A stretch of 64,000 bases of DNA from Isoetes taiwanensis (lineage: Eukaryota; Streptophyta; Lycopodiopsida; Isoetales; Isoetaceae), in contig JAJEKV010000015.1 of NCBI GenBank assembly GCA_021234155.1, positions 406,852 to 470,851 of the forward strand. The letters run 5' to 3'. The notes under the pieces were generated by a model. It searched no databases. It saw only the letters and a list, made by a program, of their open reading frames with translations, and was not told the DNA's origin. Positions 30,253-40,924 of this stretch are shown in pieces. The first letter of the stretch is position 1. Every line of letters begins with the position of its first letter. The translations under genes and the position numbers were made by a program.

Positions 30253-30354
30253 CCTTCTCTTCTAGCCATTGCAGGATCTCGTCGCCATAACCAAGGATTT
30301 CTTCCTTCTCTTCCAGCCATTGCAGGATCTCGTCGCCATAGCCAAGGATTTCTT
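30253..30354 (+). repeat. 51-bp tandem duplication
   Basis: Two copies of a 51-bp unit containing gccattgcaggatctcgtcg and ccaaggatttctt, differing at two positions. Confidence 0.85.
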
Positions 30355-30795
30355 ACAGGGCTTCCGGATCTCCAAAGTTTTTTGCAGCAGACCATAGCGT
30401 GGCTTTTATTACAGTGGTTTCAATCTCAAAATTTCTCAGAGGCCATAAAAGAAAGGTAAGATCTTAGGGCTTTGTTACGTAAACTTCCGATCTCCAAGTT
30501 TTATGTAGCGGCCATAGCGAGGGCTCGGGTTATAGGGCTTCGGATCTCAATGCTGATATCTATCCTTGTTTTCTTGTTTCTACATTTACTGAGGCAAATC
30601 GGTTGCCTTTGCGCATGCAGAACAGAACTCTCAAATCTGTGATAAGGAGCCTTCAAATACCCAGGTCTGCTATCCGCTTGCCACTCCATGGGTTAATCAC
30701 AACAGCTCTGTAATCTCAATAAAATTTCTATAGCCAAGGTATTCCACAGACCAGAGAAATAGCAAAGATTATCCCTTCTTTAGTCTCCAGTTCTG

Positions 30796-30889
30796 TAAAA
30801 TCATTCTGTAAAATCATTCTGCTTAGCATTTGGGCTGTTAGTCGCTTAAAATCATTCTGTAAAATCATTCTGCCAAGCATTTGGGCTGG
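30796..30889 (+). repeat. 51-bp-period tandem duplication with nested repeat
   Basis: The unit aaaatcattctgtaaaatca...agcatttgggctg occurs twice. Within each unit taaaatcattctg is itself repeated. Confidence 0.8.
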
Positions 30890-31141
30890 ACTTGTTTCTG
30901 TACTGCATATCTAGCTATTATACACCTACACCGATGTATGGACTAGAGAAGATTAAGGCGTTCTATAGCAAAATATCAGAGAAACATCAGAGAAACAGGA
31001 GGTTTTCTCACTCAATTACCGGTAAGTTCTCATAATTCATTTGTCTTTTCGCTATGTAGATGATTCTTAGCATCTGGTTGCAAGCTTATCATCCGTACAG
31101 AATCAAGCAAGCTCTAATTTATGGAAGGTTAATGGTCCATG

Positions 31142-31476
31142 AAATCGCCATGGCGATTTGGATGAACACAACCAGGGGGACACAGCTATATTCTTGCTCA
31201 AGCAAATCGCGGTCGCGATTGTTTTGAGCCGAAAAAAAATTGTTATTTAAAGTTTTTTTCAATATTGGATAAACAAAATTGCATTTAAGATGTATAAAAT
31301 AAAATTGTTATATTGTCTTTGGGTGTCTAATATGCACCCATTTCTTGTTCTAAAAGATCGCAACGGCGATCTTTTCAAGCCCATCATGTGCAATATCTAC
31401 GTCAATTACAATACCATATGCCTTAAAAATTAAATATATTTGTCTTCCAAGTGCAAAATGCTCGCGACCGCGATTT
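31142..31476. repeat. Four GCGAT palindromes in 335 bp
   Basis: 31142-31159 is the perfect palindrome AAATCGCCATGGCGATTT. 31205-31220 is AATCGCGGTCGCGATT. 31352-31375 has 10-bp arms, AAAAGATCGC/GCGATCTTTT. 31461-31476 is CTCGCGACCGCGATTT, an inverted copy of the second. They stand out in very AT-rich DNA. Confidence 0.85.
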
Positions 31477-31719
31477 GTCCAACCTTTTTTTCTTGTGTTT
31501 GGGCCACCAATGAGGTCCTCGTGAAGGTATTTTTGCGATTTATATGGCCGCTGCAACCTATTTCAAGCTAAACGAGAATTCCAAATTTCTCAATATAATG
31601 AATTCGTGCTTATTTGAAAAACTATAAAAGCATAAATATATCATAAATTCAAGGTAGCACTTCCTAGTTCAAGAAGTAGTGGTTCGTCCATAATCCATAC
31701 ACATAATCAAGAAGGGGAG

Positions 31720-32363
31720 GGATCTTCACGCTACATTTGCTGCCCAGAATATTTTCATGTCCTTCAACCTATCCTGAAATCATAGAAATCCAAGACAATA
31801 CTTGATCTCACGATCTTGACTTATGCATCCCACAGAGCTACATGCTTTTACAACCTAAGAAATGTTACTTTGTTTTGGGTTTATTCTTTCATCCTGCATC
31901 TTGCATCTTTCTGTAGCAACTATAAGGTAAGAAACCCTTCATTGTGCATAACATATCCTGCAATTATTGTACTCCATGATACCACATCAGACCTGATGAC
32001 ACTTTTGTCCATGTCTTCAATGCATTTTATAGCCAAAATCAAATTTCTATGCCTTTCATAACTAGCAATAAGTACATTCCAAGACACCACAACGTTGTTT
32101 GACAATGTTTCAAAGATCCTTTCTGCTCCCTCCAGACTTCCATACAGAGCATACTTATGAATCACAACAACAGCAAGAATACTATCGGATTGCAAGCAAC
32201 TTTGAATGATCCTGCTATGGACAACTTTTCCATGCTGAAGGGAGAGGGTCCTTATGCATATTTGCATGATAGCACGATAAACATGCTTGTCAATTTTTAT
32301 GCCTAACAACTCAATTGCATGATGGTACAGTTGAAAGACGGTGTGAAGACGGGCAATGGGCAA
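31720..32363 (-). pseudogene. PPR gene relic
   Basis: A 147-codon open part (32363-31920) shows PLS-type features: HGKVVHSRIIQSCLQSD, VVVIHKYALYGSLEGAERIF, NNVVVSWNVLIASYERH and SDVVSWSTIIAGYVMHNE. Beyond its stop the same protein continues in broken frames (ERINPKQSNIS, VVKACSSVG, then SWISMISG near 31780). It is a decayed relative of the intact PPR gene 4 kb away, on the same strand. Confidence 0.75.
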
Positions 32364-33840
32364 AATATTGCACTTTATGTAAAGACACTCAGAATTCTTG
32401 CAAAGGCTTGAATGGCTTCAAGAAAACATCCTAAAGTAGAGAAGAACCGAATAAAATAATCCCTAAAATAGAAATAGAATGCATTCCATGTCAGGATAAT
32501 TGAAATTCCAATCATCTGCCACATTCTACGTCTTCCTTTCTTGCACATTCTTGTAAAAGACGATATGCACAGTCTCTAGTCTCTGAAGAACGGATAGTCT
32601 TGTTGTTACATACTACTACAATCAAGATTCGAGCTAAAATAGGCAGAGAGCAGGTGTGGATGCAACAACTTAATCAATGAGATAAGGGTCCCTATAAGAA
32701 TGCACATATGGATGTGCAAAATATGTGAAACACAATGATAATGCCGGAACTGGCCAAGCTTCAATAAATTACCTGTCATTACTATATAGAAGCATGCACA
32801 AAAATTAAACCCTAAATACACAACAATTGGCCAAGCTTCAATCAATCACCTGTTATTAATATATAGAACCACGCACAAAAAATTAAATCCTAAATGCGCA
32901 ACTTGAATTCAATAAGCTCCCAAATACAAATTCAAACTCACCTAGATTCCAATCTCAAACTACAGAGTCTAATTTACAGGCCATGGAATCATATAATGTG
33001 GAAATGCTTGCCCATGCTTTCTTCACCTGGCACCAAAGCTTCGCCACTCAAAACAAATGATTTTAAGATTAGGATTTCAATTAAGATCATACCGTTGTAA
33101 GCACACTTATGTAACATCTCTAAAACATTCTCTCTCCACAATTTCTGCGGCGTGGTAGAGTTTCGACTTAGACCTCTTTTTGGGTGTTTTATTCTCGAAC
33201 CATGGCTTAACTCTGGCAACAAAAAGAAGAAAAAGAACAAGGTGCTGCACACGGAGGGTTGCCCTCCATGGCCGGAGGTTGAGATGGCTTAAATCATACT
33301 TGAAAGTTATGTTTTTACAATCAATCAAAGTTGATATTTTAAAACGTTGACATTTTGTGAAGGTGATAGTACCCATTTGCATCACTAACTCCTCCTTAGA
33401 TGTTGAGTTCCTCTTGGACTAGGATCCAACTGGACACATGAACTTTGCCCGGTTTGAATGTAACGTATTGGCTGTGGTGCTCGGTCTGGAACAAGGATGG
33501 CAGAAGCGATCTATTGTTCCCAAACACTTTAGGACTTATCCCCTTAACCAAAAAGGCAAGAAAGATTAATAGAGAACAACTAACTCTAGGGGAAATATAA
33601 TGGAAAAAATGTTAAAGGGGGGGCTCTTACCTCCACCTTAGCCAAAAATACACTCAAAGTCCCCTAGAATTTAAAAAAAAAAAACTCACAGCGGAAATCT
33701 AACCTTGATTAATGCGGAAACCTCACCAAAAAAGTGAGCATCATTAAAAGCGGGTGACCCAAGGGTACAGACAGGTTTCAACGGTTCCGGTTCCGGCGTG
33801 AGAGAAGTGTCGGACTCAGACCGTGATCGACCCCTGTTTT
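32364..33840. other. No gene seen
   Basis: Noncoding DNA. A short near-repeat (ttggccaagcttcaat(a/c)aat(t/c)acctg) lies at about 32752 and 32827. Small frames here show no domain. Confidence 0.45.
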
Positions 33841-33884
33841 TTTTCCATTTTATGATTCACTCCATAGCCATGCCGGTCGGAGCT

Positions 33885-34740
33885 TTGATCTATATGTCGA
33901 TGCTGATAACTTCAATATAAGCTCTGATACTGAGATTGCTAACTTCAATCTGGGATCACTATAGCTTCCCAGCATGCCAGAATGCACAGATCTATGGTCG
34001 CTAGCATTGCTCAGCATGCCATGCTGCATGTTCTGCATGTGAACTCCATGCATTCTGGATTTTGAGTATAAAACAAACTATATGGGGGATCGGCTTGTCT
34101 TTTTCACCATTGATCCTGAACTTCTGAGCAACGGATCTGGGCGAAAGCAGATAAGTTTACTGTAATCTCTTAGATTGTCGCCTCATTTTTATAAATCTTT
34201 TGATTATAGCTTTTGCATGCAGCTGTGGCGATGGAGCTTGATCGGAGGCAGACAAGATCTCTGCTGCTTACTCAAATCCATACTATTCTCCCCTTTCTTC
34301 GGCGGTGACTGAGTATTCATTGTAAAACGGAATGCAAGCCATGCGTATACCGTTCATAGAATATCTCTCTCTCTGTAAACTCAGTTTCCAGCATTTTCGG
34401 ATCCCATTATTTATTTTTATATATCCAGCTTCGACATACTGAGGCAAGATTTCCATCTTGCCCTGTTCAGTTGTGTAACAGAAGGATTCTCTCCGCTGAA
34501 CTTCTTTGATGCAAGTAACTTCAAATTGAGCACTGTTACCGAGCCAATATCTTCATTTGGGTCGCTGGAGCTTCCTATTCCATCGGAAATTACAGCTCTG
34601 AGAATGTCGTAATGCTCACATCAAAGGTCGCCAATGTCTATCTGCTTATAGATAAACACCTGGAATTAAGATTCATCTGATTATACCCCTTTCCATGCAG
34701 CTATGGCGGTGGATCTACAACGACCGTGGCCATTCATCTC
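33885..34740 (+). repeat. Diverged tandem duplication, period about 610 bp
   Basis: About 33895-34240 and 34508-34730 share the order: aacttcaa, gctctgatactgag-like, gggtcgctggagcttcc-like, ggtcgc, and a shared end ttgcatgcagctgtggcgatgga / tccatgcagctatggcggtgga. A similar piece (gcacctgtggcgacggagcc) recurs at about 38536. No coding sense is apparent. Confidence 0.5.
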
Positions 34741-35290
34741 TAAAGCCCGTCTGATACAGATAAGAATAAGGTAGACGTGCCAGCAATGGTGAACTTAAGG
34801 GTAGAATGAATCATAAATCCAAACAAATGGGTCAAATTTCTATTTCTTGATATCAACAGGTTTTTTAGAAGGTGCTCCATCAATTGATCATGATCTGATC
34901 ACAAATTCGAATTTCTTATACATGTTATATCTCTTCAAAGGGAAGGGGGTCCTTACACTGTTATGGTGATACCTGAAACTCTATGGTGCATTCAGCCTGT
35001 GTGCACAAATTGTTCCTAATGGTGATATCGTTTGGCGAATATGGTGCACACATAAACTTGAATAGTGCATGCATTCACATGAATGGTGATGATAATCCAC
35101 CCAAATGGTTAACTGTTTATGCCATCTTGGAGACCAGATCCACCTAATTCATGCATTCAGATCCACCAGATTTGTGCATTCAGATAGCACTGATATAAAA
35201 CTAATTTGCAACTTAATAACACGAAATCAATGTTCACCACAATGACATCAAATCTGTCCAAATCTGTAAAGTAAATTACAACATAACCTT
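34741..35290. other. No gene seen; 3' flank of the transposase relic
   Basis: Noncoding, with a recurrent 'atggtg(a/c)' motif at about 34957-35100. I could not find a terminal inverted repeat for the transposon whose genes follow. Confidence 0.4.
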
Positions 35291-36072
35291 TTACAAACCT
35301 AGTAATTTGAGATGAGCATTTGCCTCATCTCTGTAAACATCATCAACTGATTTAAGCCTCTTGCTTTTAGCTTCACTTTCGTCAGAGCTCCCTGCACTAT
35401 CATCATTTTCTTGGGCTTCATGAAAAACATCATCATCTTCAAGGTTTTGACTGTTATGTAAATCAGAAGCAACAACATTTACTTGTGCATTTACCTGTTC
35501 ACAAGGGAGACTAATAATCAAATTTAAAGAGTGGCTGGAATTTTCTATAGCTGGAAGGTCCTTATCCATGGGTTCTTTATGATTGATGGGTGCTGCTATT
35601 AGAACAACTTCATCTTCATCTTCTTCTTGTTGCATTTCTGACTCCATCATTCTTTTTGTTCTCCTCCTTTGTCTTTTGGGATGAGTGGATGTTTGGACTG
35701 CTGCTGTCTGCTGTTTCTCCAACTGTTGCTTCTCCAATGCTGCAAGTTTCTTCTCCTCTCTCATTTTTCTGGCTTCCTCTTTTCTCTTCTTCTCCCTTTC
35801 CTTAGCCTCCTTTCTTTCTTCTTGAAGTCTCTTTTTTTCTTCCATTTGTTGTTGCCTGGCCTGTGCTGCCACTTCACATTGTCTTTGGTATTCTAACCTT
35901 GCACAAATTATGTCATCTGAGCTGACATACAACCTGCCTTTCAAACTTTCAGGCAGTTTAAGTCTTTTTCTGTTGTTTTGTCGTGCAACAATTCCTTGTG
36001 GAATTGAATCTAAAAAATAAACATAATTAAAATCTAGTAACAAATTAATTGCGCATGTACAAATTCTCTCAC

Positions 36073-36150
36073 CTTCTATTGTTTGTGCAACATCATTATC
36101 TCCAACAATAGAAGGTAAATCTGATGCAACTATTTCAGATTCAGGCAGAC
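36073..36150 (-). other. Mini-exon A of the pogo-like gene (78 bp)
   Basis: Preceded by tttttcag and followed by gtgagag on the minus strand, phase 1 at both ends. It encodes LPESEIVASDLPSIVGDNDV...TIEG, the same module as the next exon and as the end of the main exon. Confidence 0.75.
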
Positions 36151-36236
36151 CTGAAAAAGGAACACATCTATCACTTTATCCAAAACTTTAAACTTAACAT
36201 CTATCACTTTAATACACACATTAAACTTAACTTTAC

Positions 36237-36320
36237 CTTCCATTATAATAGCAGTATCATTCTCTCTAGCAATATTCTGTTCAGGCAAATCTGATCCAAC
36301 TCTTTCTGGTTCAGCCAAGC
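36237..36320 (-). other. Mini-exon B of the pogo-like gene (84 bp)
   Basis: Preceded by tttgcag and followed by gtaaag on the minus strand, phase 1 at both ends. It encodes LAEPERVGSDLPEQNIAREN...IMEG, a diverged copy of the module ending the main exon at 36389 (MESERTASDLSQQMIGRDN...TTEG). Confidence 0.75.
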
Positions 36321-37910
36321 CTGCAAAAGAAACATCATTAATAACTTAATAACTTGTTTATATATACATAATGGTTAAGATTTCTCACCTTCCGTTGTAC
36401 GTCCAATACCATTGTCTCTACCAATCATTTGTTGAGACAAATCTGATGCAGTCCTTTCAGATTCCATTCTATCTGCGACTGGATCAGGAAGAACAGCAGA
36501 ATTATTCCAAGGCCAAATGCCTGTCTTGGCAAATCCAGCACATATGTTGCTTGGTGTTATAGACTGCACCAATGAATCAGAAACTATAGTTGCCAAGTCC
36601 TCCTTGGTAGGCTCCATCAAATACTTAGCATGCATAAATTTAGCTCTAAGCTTTCTAAAGTTATACTTGAAAGACCTAAAGCAAGAGACATCTAAAGGCT
36701 GTAGCTAATGCGATGTGTGAGGAGGGAGTTGGACTATATGTAGGCCAATTTCGTTTGCCTTAATAATGGTAGCTGTGGTGACATGACTGTCGTGGCCATG
36801 AGAAGATGCGGTTTATCCTTGCTAACTCCTCCCGGAACGTTGGCCCTGAAATGATCAATCCATGCCTCAAATAATTTGTCAGTAATCCAAGCTTTTTTCT
36901 GAAAACTCATGACAGCTCCTGGCTCACATCCAGAGATTAGATCATCATCCCGTAGCCTCTTGCCTTTGAAAACATAAAGGTTAGGAATTTTAGCACCAGA
37001 TGCATTCACGCATACAAGCACAGTCATCCATTCTCTACTCTTTGGCACATGTTCTGTTACATTTTTGGCACCCTTCCTAGCTATCACTTTCATTCCAGTT
37101 CGACATCCTGCCTGCACACCAGTCTCATCGCAGTTCCAGATTCTAGAAGGCTCCAATCCCAACTTATCATAAACTTGCCTAATTGTGGAATAGAAATTTT
37201 GTAAATTGGTGCTGGTCATAGCCTTTACCCTTTGCACTTCAATGCATTGGGCAGACCTCAAAGAAATCTCTGGATGCCTATTCCTATAACACTTTCACCA
37301 CTTGGGGCCAGGCAACCCATCCTTGAAGCATGTTTGTCTGTCAATAGTCATGGCAGCAACCCGCTGCTTCATAATATCAAAAGTAACAGGGCGACCTTCA
37401 TCAGCAAGCTGCAAGGCCCAATTGAGAAGAAGTTTCTCTTCTTCAACAGTAAGAGCTTTAGGAACACTCCCAAATTTATTCTTTGAAATACCATATAAGT
37501 GATTTCTCAAAGTGAGTTTGGGGTATTCCATAGCGCAAGCCTGCTTTCATGATAGAAAATACCCCATCTTCTATGGATTCTAGGGCTTCACCTAGAGCTT
37601 CTCTAGTCCAAGAACCTCTAGATGCACTCCTCACAAATGCTTTCTTCCCATTTTGGGATTTCTGACCAATAATTCTAGAACCAGACCTCTTTTTCCTCTT
37701 TAAAGCAAGTGGAATTTCAGTGAGAATAACATGCTCACTAGTGGCATTGACATTAGAATTGGGAGGAAAGGCAATGGTTCTGTTGTTCCTGAGATTCATT
37801 GTCAGGAAATGGAAAAGCAATGGGCTGAAACAATGCAACAGAGATTGAAGAACAAAGCTTGAAAAAACAAAGCTTGGAAGCACCTGATGCCTTGCATTCG
37901 TGGAAGCCAT

Positions 37911-39744
37911 CTATTTATACTTGCATGTGGAGGGCTTCTATGAATGCACATAGCATATCTTCTGGTCAGATTTCGTCCCACATCATCAATCCAACTTCAA
38001 ACAACATCAGAGCCATGCAAATCAAAAAATTCGAGCAGTTAGTTCCCTCCAAATATTTATGCATACAGATACATGCATGAAGAACTCACCTGTGGTGAGA
38101 TTAAAACCACATCAGCAATCCAAGTATAAGATAAAATCGAGGGCTCCAATCTAGCCAGCAACAGAAAGTGGCTTGACATGCCAAAAATGGTACTAAAGGA
38201 GGCGCAAATCTGATCCTTGCAAAAATAGAGAGAAGAAGAAATAGGGCAAAGCCATGGAGGGAAAAAAATGCGCCAAAATAGTGCAACAGACTCACCATTG
38301 GAGTTCTTGTATGTGCCACTCAGATTTCGGACATCATCAACGGCAAACACGGCTGCTCCTTAGGCTTTCAGACATGCACCATGTTCGTTGATGAGCCAAA
38401 AAAAAAAAATCCCTCACGCAATAGACAAAATTGATGTGGCCATTGACGGGCAGTTCACCGTTGAAGGGCAGTCTACCTTACCATGAGTTCTCTATGCTGT
38501 CCCTCCCCCTTTTTTAAACTGGTTAAAACATATTGCAGGCACCTGTGGCGACGGAGCCCCCTCTGTTATGTCTTGTTTCTTTGGTGAGAAATGCTTGCTC
38601 CTCCCCCTTTCTTGAGATTTTCCTTTTCGAAGAGCTTCTTTTTTGAAATCTCTCACATGCAGATGCGTTGAAGGATGGCCTCTTCAGCTTCGCAGGATGT
38701 GAAGGTAAATTGCCCCTAAGATGTGTGTGCCCAGCAAGTCGAATTCTGCACAAATGCTTGGGGCCTTTTGTAAAAGGGGGGAGCTTTGCATGCGTCAATA
38801 GAGTTCCGTGGAATGGCAGTCCAGTAATTTAAGAAGCCCTTTCTGGGACTTTTCATTCCCTGTGCATAGACATATTCATCAAATTCGAGCTTCGGTCTGC
38901 CATCCCAGTTAACCAGTTAACCCGTTGGAACATCCGCAATCCAGAACGCAGATGACCTCCAGTTTACAGGGGACAATCACAAGGCCTCCAAAAATTTAGT
39001 ATTATGTTTAACCACTATTAGATCCTCTAAAAACCATGATATATGTGGTTTCTTATGCATGAATATATTTGAAAGAAGAAAACCACATGCTATAGTGATT
39101 TGTTACAAGTGATAGTGGTTTTCAATTGTTGGTTCTCGATGCGATAGTGATTTATTAAAACTAGTTATGGTTTATGAGATGGCTTTATGCATATAGATAA
39201 TCGTTCATTAAAATTAGTAATGACTTGACAAAACCACTCTATGAACTATCACATGGTTTGGAGGCTAGTTCAATTATGTCCAACATTAGACATAGTTTTT
39301 GCTAGCATAATGATTTGTTAAAACAATTGAAGAGTAAAAACTTTGTTTCATATCATTTTCATTTTGTAGTTGAGGGCTGAGGAATGATGGATTTATCAGT
39401 TGCCTCGAGGTACTTGGACAACCAACGCAAATGGATGTTCTTCAACGTTTTTTCCTTGTCTAAGGTATTTTGTGAAGTTTATTTTCTTATGCCAGTTAAT
39501 ACAATATGTTTTGCTTCATGTTATGTTGGTGCTTCCACTTATTAAAATGAAAGTTGTTTGCACGATTTAATTCGACACATTAAAATGAAAGTTGTTTGTA
39601 CGATTTGCATCTTATGCATCCATTGTAGTTGGTCCTTAGCTATTCAAAGATTATAAGATGCAAGAATCATTTGCCTAGGTGGTAAGATTTAAGGTTGGAG
39701 CATGAAGATCTACTTATAAGGCCATCAGTGGAAATGTAGTATAC
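37911..39744. other. No gene seen
   Basis: AT-rich noncoding DNA. From about 39000 to 39330 the sequence is full of 'aaaccacta/tagtggttt'-like motifs, similar in character to 55140-55520, perhaps relics of one repeat family. A short tandem (ttaaaatgaaagttgtttg) occurs at about 39542 and 39579. Confidence 0.4.
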
Positions 39745-39864
39745 GGGAATGGCATTTGGGATGCCATTCCCTGTTTATCCAGTGGCTGTTGTGCCTGGGG
39801 GCAGCGGGGACTCGGGAGCAGCCCACCGGATAAACAGGAAATGACGGACCAAATGCCATTTCCC
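39745..39864. repeat. 120-bp foldback element
   Basis: The left arm GGGAATGGCATTTGG ... CCTGTTTATCCAGTGG pairs with the right arm CCACCGGATAAACAGG ... CCAAATGCCATTTCCC, about 42 bp per arm with some mismatches. A GC-rich centre (gcctgggggcagcggggact) forms the loop. It resembles a foldback MITE. Confidence 0.8.
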
Positions 39865-40504
39865 TACGAAATAGAAATAGGGAAAGAGTTCTTTTATGTT
39901 CTCACGTAGTTCCCATAGAGCTCTTGAACAGGTTGGCGAAGATTCGACCCTCGTTTAGCAGATCCTGCGAAAATCTACCTGCCCTGCAGTCATGCAGAAT
40001 GGGGTTAGTCGACTTCCAATTCGTATTGTAGGGACATGCCACGTGGCAGCAAGCTATTGGTTGCCAGCAGAAAACTGTGGCCCTATTTCTATTTTATTGT
40101 TTTTATTCTTGTGGCATTATGTTTCACATGTTTGTAGAGGACATGGTCAACTAATCAAAATGCCAATCCTGGTCTGGAGCATAGGCAAATGCAAATATAT
40201 TTATCTATCAATGCAAATATATGCTTTGAATACATGTAGTGGTATTATTGCTTGAATTTATAGCAAATAGGCCTCCCCTATGTTCCAGTAGCATATTTTT
40301 GAAGTGGAGCAACATGCATGAACATGCATTTTGCATTTGACATGCAATGGGCCAAGTTAATTATGGGCAAAAATAATTCTCTTTCATAGCTAAAGAAAAG
40401 TCGCTTTTATTTAGAAAGGCCAAGATTGATTGTTGGAGATGGATCTAGCATCTGAGGGCCTATATCGAATCCCTAGATTTCAACCACTACAAAATTAAAG
40501 CCCT

Positions 40505-40880
40505 GTTACGACGTCTATTACGACGTCCAGACGTCGTTTAGACGTCGATGATCGACGTCAAAACGTCGATAAACGACGTCTATTTCGACATCGGAGCGTC
40601 GATAAACGACCTTTATGCGTCGCTATCACAGCGTCGCCAACGGATGGGTTTTAAAGCGGCGACGGCGTCGTTCACGCCAACGCGTACCGCAACGGCCGCC
40701 TCACGGCCGGGCGACTTTATGCGCGTCGAAGCGGGTTGTCGGCGTGGCAGACGCGTGTTTGACGTCGTTTAACGGCGTCGCGTACCGCATATGGCGACCC
40801 ACGTGGGCGGCGCAAGGTCCTGGCGGCGTTACTTGGGCCGTTTGCGGCGTGGCGACCACTCAAACAACGTCGTTAACGTA
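40505..40880 (+). repeat. Left subterminal repeat region of the CACTA element
   Basis: Dense ACGACGTC, GACGTCG and ACGTCGATAAACGAC motifs in both orientations at first, then CG-rich DNA. Long A and T runs follow to about 40924. Subterminal repeats of this kind bind the CACTA TNPA-type protein in known systems. Confidence 0.75.
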
Positions 40881-40924
40881 TATTAAAAAAAAAAATTTTT
40901 TTTTTTTAATTTTTTTTTTTTTTA

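Larger units (their letters stand above)
28769..31719. other. Gene-free region with short tandem repeats and palindromes
   Basis: There is an unrecognised 60-codon frame at 28786-28968 and otherwise AT-rich noncoding DNA. Notable items are listed separately: a 51-bp duplication at 30253, another at 30796, and four GCGAT palindromes at 31142-31476. Confidence 0.45.
35291..37910 (-). pseudogene. pogo/Tigger-like DDE transposase gene, multi-exon relic
   Basis: The N-terminal part has a basic segment (LKRKKRSGSRIIGQKSQNGKK) and, after a +1 shift near 37520, a psq/CENP-B-type helix-turn-helix region (EEEKLLLNWALQLADEGRPV). A TGA near 37294 replaces the second Trp of GPKWW. The DDE_1 domain follows: IWNCDETGVQAG, VPKSREWMTVLVCVNASG, MSFQKKAWITDKLFEAW. 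At the second catalytic Asp (expected LLMDGHDSH) four bases are lost, removing it and shifting the frame; GHDSHVTTATIIKANEIGL continues in the next frame. Then HTSH, an in-frame TAG, and LQPLDVSCF with the third Asp. The last exon (36009-35291) is a Lys/Glu coiled coil with an acidic tail. At least four lesions make it nonfunctional. Confidence 0.85.

Noticed and set aside
34741-38500. Terminal inverted repeats for the pogo-like element
   Set aside because: I compared flanks by eye and found no convincing inverted pair or TA duplication.
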